From assembly GCA_013115125.1 (NCBI GenBank), contig JABANN010000079.1, forward strand, positions 1 to 64,000: a DNA stretch of 64,000 nucleotides. The letters are read 5' to 3'. The stretch comes from Perkinsus olseni. Its lineage: Eukaryota; Perkinsozoa; Perkinsida. Positions 1 through 12,000 of the stretch are shown here, piece by piece. The notes beneath the pieces were generated by a model. That model was not told where the DNA came from. It did no database searches and saw only the letters and a list, made by a program, of their open reading frames with translations. The stretch's first letter is position 1; every line of letters begins with the position of its first letter. The position numbers and the translations under genes are program-made.

Positions 1-3000
1 GTGGGGGCGCGGCGGGCTCTTTTTGTGGGTGGCGTCTTTTTTTTTTCTACTAGAAACTAATAGGACGACTCCTCCGAGTTGGAACCCACTGAGGAAGCAA
101 CGGACGAAGGTCACTTCCACCTCCTAACACGCTAGGAGTAAATCACTTCACAGTACCATTCCACGCAGAATTGAGCAGAGAAAATACGAACGCGCTATGA
201 GGGAGGCTGAGGCAGACACTAGAACTCTGATGTGGTTCGCGGAGGCCTTCCTGAGCGCTCTAGTGCTTCCTTCGAAGCGTCAGGCTTGGTCGAGTATCCA
301 AGGTTGATGATGGAAAGAAAAGAAATTTCCAGTCACGCGAAATCTCACCGAGTATCCAAAGCATTTGCCTGTAAAAATCAGGATCTTCCGACTCCATATC
401 GTGCCATGATACCTACGCACAAAAAACTGCATGAAATCGTGAGCGGAGCGAAGTGCCTCTCTCACCGGCTTGCCAAGCATATGCTTGTAGAAGCTCCTCG
501 TGAAGTAGCAGTCCAGCCTCTGGTTGTCGTAGATGGCCTTCCCGATGAATCGACCGCAGAACTCGAAAAATGCAAGATGATCCGGATTAGCATAGGACAT
601 GCTGTTCGGATGGAAAGTCGAGCAGTTACCACCTGAAATAAGCAGAAAACAGCTCCTACCGGGGATCGAACCTGCGAGGTATTTTCAAGAGCCTCCAACA
701 GATGCACACCGGCTTTCTCAGCATCAGCAGAATTACTGCCGATGCAATCGGACATAAGTCTTCGAATTATTGCTCCGAAAGCAGGACACTAGGACTTGAA
801 CACTCTCGCCAGCCAAGCATCGACGTCCGCTCGCCCAGCCCTCCTTACCAGCTGTACTGAAGAGTGCGTAATTGGGATTGAATATCTCCCTCGATAGGAT
901 GCCGAACCATTCTCTGACGACGCCTCCAGCATCAACAGCCTCCTCGCCAGAGAACACTATCGACAGCTTGCCGCGCATCTGATAAAAAATATCTTTTTCC
1001 ACCAGAAATTTCACAAAAAAATGCAGGAAATGTCACCCAGTCCTCTTCTACCTCCTCGGCTGTGCGCGGCCGTAGCTGATGGAAGCTGTCCATGAACACA
1101 TGGTCCCTTCGGATGTTCAGTCTGATGGGCCGCATCCCCACCCGTGGACCTGCACAACACAACTCCGACTACCCAACCATCCCTTGCCAATACCCCTCAC
1201 CCCGATTATTCATCTCCCAGTGGAAGAAGGCACGCTTGTTGTCAAAGTCAACTACATGAGGGGCGATACCTGCCCAGCACACAGCAGCCTCGTCTACGGT
1301 CCTCCCGACCTCCCAGCACTTACGGATGATGCTCATGAGCATCCGAGTAAGACTGTCTGTGGGGCGTTTGATACAGGCATTGACGGGCTTCTTGTGTCTC
1401 TCAAGGAAGGACACTAATTTTCTCATGTCCCGGCCGTAAGGCGATAGAGCGCCATCATCCGACATAGCCGATAATGATACACTGCTGGTGCTTCCTGACA
1501 CAACGGCGGCAAAAATCTATAGCGTTAAGCTCGCCAATACCAACTTTTTCGCAAATTCCAGAGTGTAAACGCTATCCTTACTCGCCGTTGCTCGGCTACT
1601 CGTCGGTAAGGCCGAGGAATCTCCCATTGGAGTGGACGCATCAGCCTCGCTACTCGAAGACGACGACGACGCTACGGAATAATGCCTCTGGCTGCCATTT
1701 TGAGAATCTACAAACGCATAGTCCAAATCGATCACCGGGGCGAGCGCTGCTGCTGCTGCTACCTCCTCTCTGACTGCCGAAAGCAACCATGAAGGCCTCC
1801 AGAAGGCCCATGATTCGATGCAGCCTTGTCGGTATTCGACGATTGGCGCCGTCCTCCGGGCCTTGGGCTTCTTCCTCCTCCTCAGGTGCTGGGGCCTCCT
1901 CTAAGGGAGTTCTGACACAGGCAGGCACATGTGATATCCCTAGACACGAAAGTGGCCGTATAATCGACAATAACAAATCGAAGCGTATCTTTCATTGTGC
2001 CAATGACACTAATCAACCTCTATGCTGCCGGCCAATCTCACCGTTCCTCATCCCCTTCCACCACACTCGAGGTCGACGATGATGGCGCAACTGCGCTCCC
2101 GGCGGCCTCCCGGGCCCTCAACTCCTCCAGCTGCCTCTGACCCTCAGTCTGGCGGATATCAATCTCGTCATAAGGCAAGAGGGCCTCGTCCAGGGCCTCC
2201 CACAGATCCATCAGACCAGGATTCGAGGTCGAGCCGGAAAGATACCTACCTCACGGAACCGTCACTGCGCCACGAAATTCCCTCGAACTTACTCAGCTAG
2301 AGTATTCCGATAGGCTGTATCGAACTCGTCCTCCGGCAAGTCGCGGCACTTGTTCCGGGCAACCTGCTTGTACGCCCCGACGAAGCGCATAAGCCTCTGC
2401 CCCGCCCGCAGCAATCTCTCGTTAGCCTCCTGAGTAAACGACACTTGGTACCACCTATTAATTACATGGGAGTTACGTTTGGAGCGGTAGGCGGAACGAC
2501 ACGAAGCTCATCCCTTCGAGAGGGCCTTTCTCACCTCAGAGTCTGTCGGTTCCTTCAACATTCCAACGATACCTTCGGCAAGTCGGCCAAGTTCCTCCGC
2601 CAGGGCCGCTCTGAGCTGGCGGCCGTGGGAATCTGATAGATCGAGATTTGGCCGGGGCCGCATCATCATCACAGTGACACTCACCGCTCTCGGCAAGAGC
2701 GACCACTAGAGCGATGCCTTTATGAAGCACTCGTTCCATTGCGAAGGGGTTCACCTGTTGATACATAGAAAATGTCAGGCGTGGGAATCGAACCCGGGAC
2801 CTTACCAAGCTGATATCCCCACTAATCTCGTAGCGAGGATCCATTCTCCCGGCGTGCGTTCGACGCTGTAAAAGATCACCCGAAGCCGGGCCAAAGACGT
2901 ACTCCATCAGCCTCTTGGCAGCGTCCGCCGATATATGCTGCATCAGCACACGCGAACGCTGGAGGGACTTCTCAGCCTGAGGTATCGGGTTCGATCCCCA

Positions 3001-6000
3001 GCGAAGGCATTTTTTCCTACCCTTTGTCTTTGCTTTGCCGCCAGTTGTTCTGCAGACTGGACCGCTCCAGTAGACGACCTCGGAGCAGCATCAGGCGACC
3101 TCGAGGACTCCTCGGGCGTCACAGCAACTAACAACAGTAGTGGACACACCCCCTCCCCCTTAGCTCCCTACCTGGTTTCGGTCGGTGTGGTACGATTAAC
3201 TTCGACAAGAGCAGTATGAGGTTGCCGAACGTAACCGCAGAGGCATCCAAAAGCGGTGACGAGATGATGTCCATGAGCACCTCTATCCCTGTTGGGGCCT
3301 TGCCTGCCGCCACCGAGGCTGAGTGGACCTAGACAGCGCGGTCCTCCGACCAATCAAGACAGCCGGGCACCCACGGGATGAATCAGCCACTCCCTCGAGC
3401 TTGGCACCCAGGTGAGGATGAACTCCACTGCCACCAACAACCGTGACGCCATCGTAGCCCGTACCTTGGCGGGGTCGTCGCCACTGGGGACCTGCAGGAA
3501 GCTGAGCAGCAGCTGATGGACATGATCGTTACCTCTAGCTTAGCGAAGGGAGGGGTATCAGGCTCGCCCAGCAATCTCGTGCACGGCATCTCCATCTCCG
3601 GGCGATTCTCATCTGTTCAGACAAGTCCTGTGAACTCTACAGCACTCTGCGGAAGTTCCAACCACATGCCGTACTAACGCCTGAACCGACCCTCCGCGAG
3701 ACATATCACAAAGCGCGCGTACAATCAATAGTAGTAGCGCGTTCTACGACAGTGACCAGAAGTAGAACCCCGAATACCAGGCCCTCACTCGACTACCGCC
3801 GGCCCACCTATCCGCACACTATCCGCCCCTTGAAGCAGTTCCAGCAGCATCCTCATGGCCGCGGTGTAGAGCCGCAGCCTCAGGGCTCTATGCAAGCACA
3901 GATGGTGCCTGACCAACGCCATGGACGGCATTCTGACGCGAGGCAAGCTTACGTTATTTCGTCCAACTTCGCCTTCAACCCCGGCAGCAGATAGCGCATC
4001 CACAGCAGGCGCAGTAGTGCATCAACAAATTCCAACGGCATCGGCGAGGGTACTTCGAATTGGTCACAAAGATGACACCTAAACCGCACAGCCTGGACTG
4101 CCAAGCGTCGGTCACCCGCCACCAGCTCACTTCCTGTCGCTGATCGCCGTATGCTCCTCCCGAGCTCCTCCACGTTCCCTAGACGATCCCATCTGGACTC
4201 CTCCCCAGGACAGAGGTCCTCCAGCGGACGCTGCCAGCTCAGAGCCACGACCCGGTGGCAGAGAGGCGTCCATCAGCCGGCTCCCATCGACCCAATGCCG
4301 GCCTCCGCCCGTGGCCTCGGAGCGCTGGAGGACGTCGAAGAGTAGATTTACCAAGGCCCTGCTGTGGCCCGTGCCACCCCCAGAAGCAGCGGGACCACCT
4401 CGGTTGGCGAAGTGTGAGGTGAGATCAAGTAGATCTGCGACGTCCCCTGCTGGTAATGTGAGCATCTGCCCCGGTTCCGCCCCAGGGCCAGCAGCAGTAC
4501 CAACATCGGCGCCTTGCCACCCGCTCCCGAGACGTATGCGTATCCTATTAGGATCCGGCGCCGCCCGGGCACCCGACTGGGGAGGGGCGCCACCGCCGCG
4601 ACGAGCACCACCACCTGACCAGACTTTTACTTAGGCATCAAGTCACTAACCGCCACAGATTGTTTCTTTCTCGATTTTCCAGAAAATTTTGGGTTTTTTT
4701 TCTCAAATTTTTTGGGTAAAAATGTGTCCGCCTAGTTCTTTGCCAAAGAGCTGGCGTGCTCGCAAGGGCGACGGAGGCCACAGACCGTCGGTGCCGATCG
4801 CGATGAGGAGGAAGTGCCTACCTCTTCCCGCAGCCGCTCCAAGTCCGGCGAAGCGCATAGCTCCTGCTCGGTCTCGTAATGCCCTAGCCTCGGCCCGAAC
4901 CTCCGCGGGTAAGGTCTCCAAGAATTGAGGCGCTGCAGTCATGAGTATCTCCTCCCTCAGCTGCGGGTCTGTCAGCGTAGCTAAGAACGTCGCATTGTCC
5001 ATACCCTAAGGCAGTGCAGCCCTCTAACCAATCACCAAACCCAGCCGGCGGCCCCTACCTCTTCTAGCGCAGGCTCTCCTGCCTCCTCCTCCTCCTGCTG
5101 TTGCTGTTGCTGCTCCCCTTCAGGAGCCCTGCTGGTGCGGCCAGCTACACTCGAATGCTGCTGCTGCTGGTGCTGCAGCCTTCTCAGCGTGGCGTTGTCG
5201 ATCTGTGCCACATGTTCCCGTATAATGTCTTCATGCATGTCCTGTGGTAGGGCCTCCAACACCGAGGCGTCGATACCCGTAGCATCCAGTAAGGCTGACG
5301 GGGCGACATTCAATCGGGCCGCTGCCGCAGTCAGGGCCGGTATCTCTACCGCTGGTGGAAGGTCAACCTCCCCAGCTTCTTCTCCGCCTTCCGCTTCCGC
5401 CTGCTGCTGCTGGTCGTCGCTAGGCTCTGCTTCGGCAGCTGCCTCCTCGGTCTCCATCGGAACAGCAGTATCCCCTCCCACCACAGCCCCCTCCTCAGGA
5501 CTGGCGGCCTGCTCTGCGACTTCTTCGTCACCACCACCAACCTCATCAGCCTCATCCATGATCACCTCCTCCGTAGAACCCTCCTCCTCCTCCCGAGGTT
5601 CCTCTGTCGCCGTTGTTGTCGTCGTGACGGCAGGCGGGGCGACTTCCTCGCTGGTCATGTGCTCCACTGCATCCGGCACGCCCTGCACAGTATCGTCTAT
5701 GTCAGGTTGGGCAGGGGGCAGCACGCCCGGATGACCGGTTCGAGACGACCCTCCAGCAGGGGGCGGCTGGAGCTGCCCGACGCTGGTGCCGGTGTGCGAG
5801 CGGGCTATGAGAGGATGCTCTCCCGGAGCCTGGACGTCGAAAGACCACAGAGGTTCGATCCCATCAAACGACATCCTCCTATTTCTCCGCAACCTCTGAT
5901 TGTTATTGTGGCTCATCTCCCTCACAGCCGAGTCGAAAATACTAAAGACTCGCCGGGAATTCCCTCCGCCGCTGCTGCCTGCCGGGCCTCCCCCTGGGAC

Positions 6001-9000
6001 CCCTGCGGAGACCCACCGGACTTCTCTACCACCGCCCATAACTCCCCGCATGCTCCTAGGCCCTCCTCTGAGGTGTCTAGGCTGGAGCAAGTTCACTTCC
6101 TCCTCATCGTCGTCATCACTACCACCGATGTGGAAGAAGGAATCTGAGAAGAGGACTCTACCCCAAGGCACCCGGTATCATCAGGCTCACCGTCCTCAAC
6201 CTCATCACCACCCATCATGTCAGCTAAGGCATCCTCAAAGTCCATATCCTAACACAGACACACTGCCGCTCCCACCACCGCATAAAACTGCTACAATCAC
6301 AACTACTACTACTATTCAGTCAGTAGGCATCCATCGGAGGACGTGCCCGCCTCGAATAACAGTGAACTTATGTCAGTGCGCTCAGTTCATAGCGGCCTCA
6401 TGAGCGCGCTTCCATACACCATCACTATTACTACCCCTATTTCGTCTAAGTCCACGTCGGGCATGTCGTCAAGAGTATTGTCCTCAGCCATGAACTCAGC
6501 CGCCTCGAAGAGTTCCTCGTCCTCCTCATCCTCATCATCGCCACTAGGCTGTTCTGATGACTCTATCCCCGCCATAGCAGCATCCTCGCCACTCGAGCTA
6601 TCATCAGTGGGCAAACCATCACCTAGCACCACGTTACTCCAAGGGCAGCCACTGGGCCGTACCCTACCTTCCCGCGGGGCAGCAGCAGCAGCAGCAGCAG
6701 CCGTCAGTGGCGCCACGTCCATGGCATCATCCACGCTCGATCGATCAGCCTCCTCCTCATCGAGCTGGCTGTCGGATCCGGCGCCCGGGCCCCCATCAGG
6801 CTCGTCACCATCATCAACCTCCTCTACGATTTCAACATGGATCTCCTGCGGCTGCTCCTGCTGCGCATCCGACGCCACAGCCGCACCGCCATCCCGTATA
6901 ATTTCGTGGCGCGGTGACGATTGACCGGAAGAGTCTCCAACAGAATCAGCCCGGGCAACATCACTCGACCGCCTTCCTCTTGGCAAAACATTGGCGCTCT
7001 CAGGGAACTCAGGGCATCTCGTCAGCGGAACCAGCGGCTCCAACATACTCTAACAAAAGTGCCAAAAGCTACAGCGGAGCGAAGCACACCGACGCCCACT
7101 ACCTCTGCCACGAAAGGGCTATACGGTTGGTCCAACTGCAGGGAGCTGAGGGCGTCTCCCAGCCAGACCTTGGCCTCCCGGACCCTCTCCGTCTGATAGG
7201 CCGCGACGTCGGATGCGCCCGGGAGCTGGGGACGCCCGTCCAAGACGAAGTGCTCTTCACCGTCCTGCCCTCTGCACTTCGTCAGTTGCATGCTATATCT
7301 AAAAATACGCAAACAATCCACGAAAAACAGGCGGAGCGAAGCGGATATTCCTACATCAAGTAAGCCCGAGCCATGAGCCTCGCCGCCTCTGCCGCACCCT
7401 CCGAAGGGACCGTACCATCCCCCTCGCCACTCGGCTTCAGTGGATGCTGTCTCTGTGGAATGCTAGCATCAACCTTGGGTACGTCCTTCTCCCCGACGCC
7501 CTCGAAGGCATCCGACAGGCTCTGGGCAGCAACAACAGTTCGACAGGGCAATTACTCCTAAGGCGTCCCTACCTTCCACAGCACGTCCGAGATCTGCCGA
7601 ACAACCTCTTCAGTGCGGCCAGAGTTCAGGACAGCAACGAAGAGCCACTCCTGGGCCAATGCCCCTGCCCACAGACTGGCTTGGCTGTGAGCAGCGTGAT
7701 CTCCTACTACCGCGGAGAGAGCGCAAAGGCCACCACCTACACCGACGATCACTCTCATCGCCCATCACCGTCAATTCTGTCCGCAACGAGACGCCTATGA
7801 GGTCCCACCTATGAAGTCCAGGAGGCAGCTGCCGGTGTTCTGAGCCATCCACGTGAAGCAGTCAGTGTCCATCCAGGGTTGTCGACCCTCCCCTTCCAAG
7901 AACCTCTCTGGTATCGCCGGGTCGAACATCAGTTCGGGCAGGACGTGCTTCACCTCCAGCGTTTGACATAATTTCTGAGAACAAGCAAGCTCGTAAGATT
8001 CCTGCTACACGCACGCGCAAGAATCTTCACTTCAACCCAAACAGTGAGTGTAGCAGAAGATACCCTCACGTCCCCAGAAGGCCGACAGAGAAATTCCCGC
8101 GCGCCACAAAACCCTACACTGAGGAGGAAGAGCATCTGCTCAGCTCCATTGGCCAGTTTCGCTTCGCCGGACGCAGCGTAGGCGATCTCCTCATTGGCTT
8201 GGTAATGCGCAGCACTCGTCGTCATCGCTGGACCAATACCACGTCCAACCATGCAAACGCCTAACATCACCGTCACGCGCCACGAAAATAGTTCACCGGT
8301 ACTTACGAAGTGCCACTAGGATAGTCGACACTGTCTTTGCCAAGTTGTGTGGAGTGACCATCTTCGGTGGTTCCGAAGATGTCTCGCTCATGGGGCGGTC
8401 ACCCTAACGGAAGGACGCGTAAGGGGAGACCTCAAGCCAGGCACAGTACGTTAGTTCTCCGATCAGTCCTCACCAAGGCTTCGGCCTCTTCGACCACCTC
8501 GTCGCGAAGCGCGATCCATCCGTCATCTGACAATGTCCCCGGTTCGATCCCCGCACCATGCATTTCTCCTACTAAAATGACAGTATTTGGTGTACTTCCT
8601 CAAAGCCTTCTTTATGATACTGCCAACATCGCGGCCAATGCAGGTCGGAGCCAGCTTCTCGGCCATGGCCTCTACGATATCTCTCGTCTTGGCCCAGGGC
8701 CGACCATCGGATACTCGAACATAATCGTTATGAGTAGCAAGATACCGCAGAACAATAGGTTTCGCCTCGGCCTAATAGAAGCGCATCTTCTAATTCTTTG
8801 CTGTGCGTAACGCTGGTCCTACCTCCACAATGTAGTCGTCGTCTCGGCAAATGTTCAGCATCACCGTTTTGAGGTGGGCCAACATACCAGGGTAACTGAA
8901 AACCACCGTAAAACGCCGAAAAAAAGGAAAAAACCCGGCGAGAAGTTCTCCAAAATCAGAAAATTCCCCCGAAAAGTCCCCAAAAATCCGAAAATTCCGT

Positions 9001-12000
9001 CAAAAAGTTCCCGAAAATTAGAGAATTCTACAGAAAAGTGCCCAAAATTACGAAAATTCTGCTGAAAAGTTGCCAAAAAATAACTTAAGACTGACAGAGG
9101 CTCCGTAAAGCCAGCAGATCCATCATGGTACACTGAACTCGTAAGATTCTTCCATCTTCAACTTCAGTCCCCCTACCTTGAGATTTGGGGCAAGGTGAGC
9201 AACAACCACAGCCCTCCACTGTTAAGGACCTCTGTGGCACACTCATAGTATCTTGTCGTCTCCGCCAAGCACATGAGGAGGGCCTGGCTCTGCATAGGGT
9301 CCATCAACGGCTTCCTCTCAGCAACTCTGACCAAGGCCTTGGTCAATGACAGCATGGTATCACGGCCATTGGGCAGTCCAACCAGGCAACCTGACCGCAC
9401 AGGCGAGGTTCCACATTACACGGCATGGCGCATTCCATTCGCAGTTCTCCGAAGGCATAGACTTTGCAACCTTTGCGGGTTTTATGCTTTGAGTACCTTC
9501 CGGCGTATCTTAGGTAGGTTTCCCATTAGGCGTACCTTCGTCCCGAGATTCACAATCGCACAGGAGCCCTACGTACCATGAGAGGACTAAGTTCATTGAC
9601 AATATCTCGTTTTTTATGCAAAATTCTCATTTCGTTCAGTACAAGCGGGCATCCTAGCATACATCTCGACTAATTCTGAGCAATCTTGGACCCACCACAG
9701 CGATTTTCGTGCTCTCCATGCTATCCTCAACCCACTACTACCCAGCCATTTGTGGACGCACACCAGCACCGTCGAGAGCCACTTAGGAGGCATCCGTGCC
9801 TTATCTTCCTCCGACAGTGGCAAGTTGGCCAGCTCCTCCCCCACAGAGGAAGGCGACGACTCTCCAACCACCGCGCCGTTGGCGTCACGCTTCCGTAAAG
9901 GCTTGGCGAAGGGGGCAATCTGGGAAGGAACAGCTCAACCATCACTGAGGAACGCCAATCCACCGACCTTCACACCGCCTACGACCGTCACCCTAGGATC
10001 GACCTGCGCCTCGTCGGAGCCGCCTCCACTGGCCACCAATTCGACAAGCCTCTGGGCGAAGCTCGGGCCCATCTCTGTTATCTCATTGGACACCACTGCT
10101 GCGTTGGCATGGGTAAGGCAGCATAAAACGTGAGCAGCAATTCCTGAGCCGGGAATATCCTAGGTTAAAGCGTGGAACAAACATGAATAAAGATACTCCC
10201 AATTGTAACAAGTCACCAGTAGCCAACTTACTGGTCAGCCTTTCGGAAGCATCCTCGGCCACTACTGCCTCCAGACAAACTCTCGCTATATGACGACAAT
10301 TCAACCGTGCCAAGTCATTACTCCCTGCTCCATCACCCTCAACTGCTGGACCTGAAACGAAGCGTCACGCGCCACGAAATTCCCCCGCCCTACCTAGCCT
10401 AATCAGCTTGTTTCCAGTCAGCCTAACGCACACATCCGCTATGTGAGTCTGTGCGCTGATGGACTGCGTCCGCCCCTTCTCTCCCAGGACCAACGCCCGC
10501 CTCATCACGTCGCTGGCCACGTCCTTGCTGCAGGCAATAACTTCCTCTTTATCTAAGGAGAAATGCATCCACCAGGAATCGAACCCGGGTCGAAAACTCA
10601 CCCTCATAAGCCTTCCAATCACTCCCACTTGCGCTGAAGTGCTCCAAGTCCAGTATGAATTCATCCGCTCTCCTAACATCTTCTTCCTCTACAGGATTGC
10701 TTTCACTGCCCTCATCAGCACTCTCCTCCATGCCATCTTCGGGAGGGTCACCACAACTTCTTGCCGGCGGCGACTCGGAAGACCCAACCTCGCTCAGGGG
10801 AGGCAGAACAACCGGGGGCCGCCGAGCTGAAGGTTGATGGGGCGTCGACATCGGTGCTGAGAACAGAAAGAAATCTCAACAATTATGCCGGGTGAACGGC
10901 GGTTTTACCGTGAGTGAAAAGGTCCGACTGCGCAGAATTCACGAGACTATGAGCAGAATCGGAAATAAGGAAACATGCGACTACGCGGAGAGGTTGCAAA
11001 AAGCAACTGCAGGGTGTGGAGTTCGAACCCGCGACCTAGGCTACCCGTCAGCTCACCTCGGCCGTCGTCAGAAGCGCCTTGCCCGCGACCTGTTGGAGCC
11101 TCGGGGGAGCTCGGCCTGCTACTAGAGCGGAGGAGGGATCGATCGGGCTCCAGAACATGAGTCAAGGCCTTCAATAGTGATGCTGCCGCCTTCGCTGGGA
11201 TGCACTCTATGACCTGGTGGAGCGTTGAGGAAACGCAAGATTGCAAGTGACCTCTCACCGTATCATCCCTCCATTTTGAGACGAATGACGATGCAAACGT
11301 GTACTGCAAAGACGATACCAACCCAACCGTATCTGCCGCAAACCTTCACCGCGCCACGAAATTCAACCCCAGCACATACTGAAGTCAAGCAACGGCTTCA
11401 TCTTCTCCTTCTGGTCTTCTCTAACGTAAGGCCCCAAGGACTGGTGAGCTCTACTCAGCTCCGTCGTGATGGCGGCATTGTGCAACCGCTTCACGCTGGT
11501 GGTCCGCTCGAACCACCAAAGGACATGTTGTACTGCTTCCGACAGGACGTTCAACGAGGAAGTGAAGGGAGTAGCCTCACCCTCTGCGCCTGATAGACCG
11601 CAGGTTCGATCCCCGAGACATGCATTTCTAACAAACGGTCGTATCATCCCTTCCCCTAGGTTATCACCTGAGGGCTCATCACCGAGCCGCTGCAGCATGT
11701 CCAACGCTAGCAGGAGAATCTCCATGAGCAGGTCAGCTCCGTGTAGTTTATAAAAAGCATCGAGGCATAGAGACCGTATCATATGATGACGATCTTCTAC
11801 ATGGACCTTACCTGAACCAACGGGAGTAATGCACCCGGGTTCAATCCTACCACCCGACACTTACACAAGAGCTCCACTACGTCGGCCATAAGGTGAATGT
11901 TATGATGAGATCCACTGGGGTCCATGGTTATGCTGTCGTCTAAATCGGGATACTGAGGAGACAAAGGAGTGGTATGAACTCGCTAGCATGCATAATATAG

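Larger units (their letters stand above)
280..1501 (-). other. HECT N-lobe exons of the ligase
   Basis: Joined by eye, exons give [17 protein letters not shown], then [32 protein letters not shown], then [35 protein letters not shown] and KHMLGKP. After a 53-nt intron (413-465) the frame shifts to [18 protein letters not shown]. All are classic HECT N-lobe and E2-binding segments. The last clear residues are at about 330; then a donor-like GTGAG follows and no C-lobe match is seen before base 1. Confidence 0.9.

Noticed and set aside
5135-5734. 199-codon plus-strand frame opposite the acidic exon
   Set aside because: Ser/Ala/Cys-only composition is the complement of Glu/Gln/Ala codon repeats of the ligase; a shadow frame.
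5850-5866. Another family A core (AGGTTCGATCCCATC)
   Set aside because: It lies in the open acidic exon of the ligase ([11 protein letters not shown]) and has no T-rich tail or splice ends, so it is chance.
6901-6920. Family B intron in the ligase acidic exon
   Set aside because: The 14-mer is there, but the frame is open through it and no suitable donor and acceptor pair brackets it closely.
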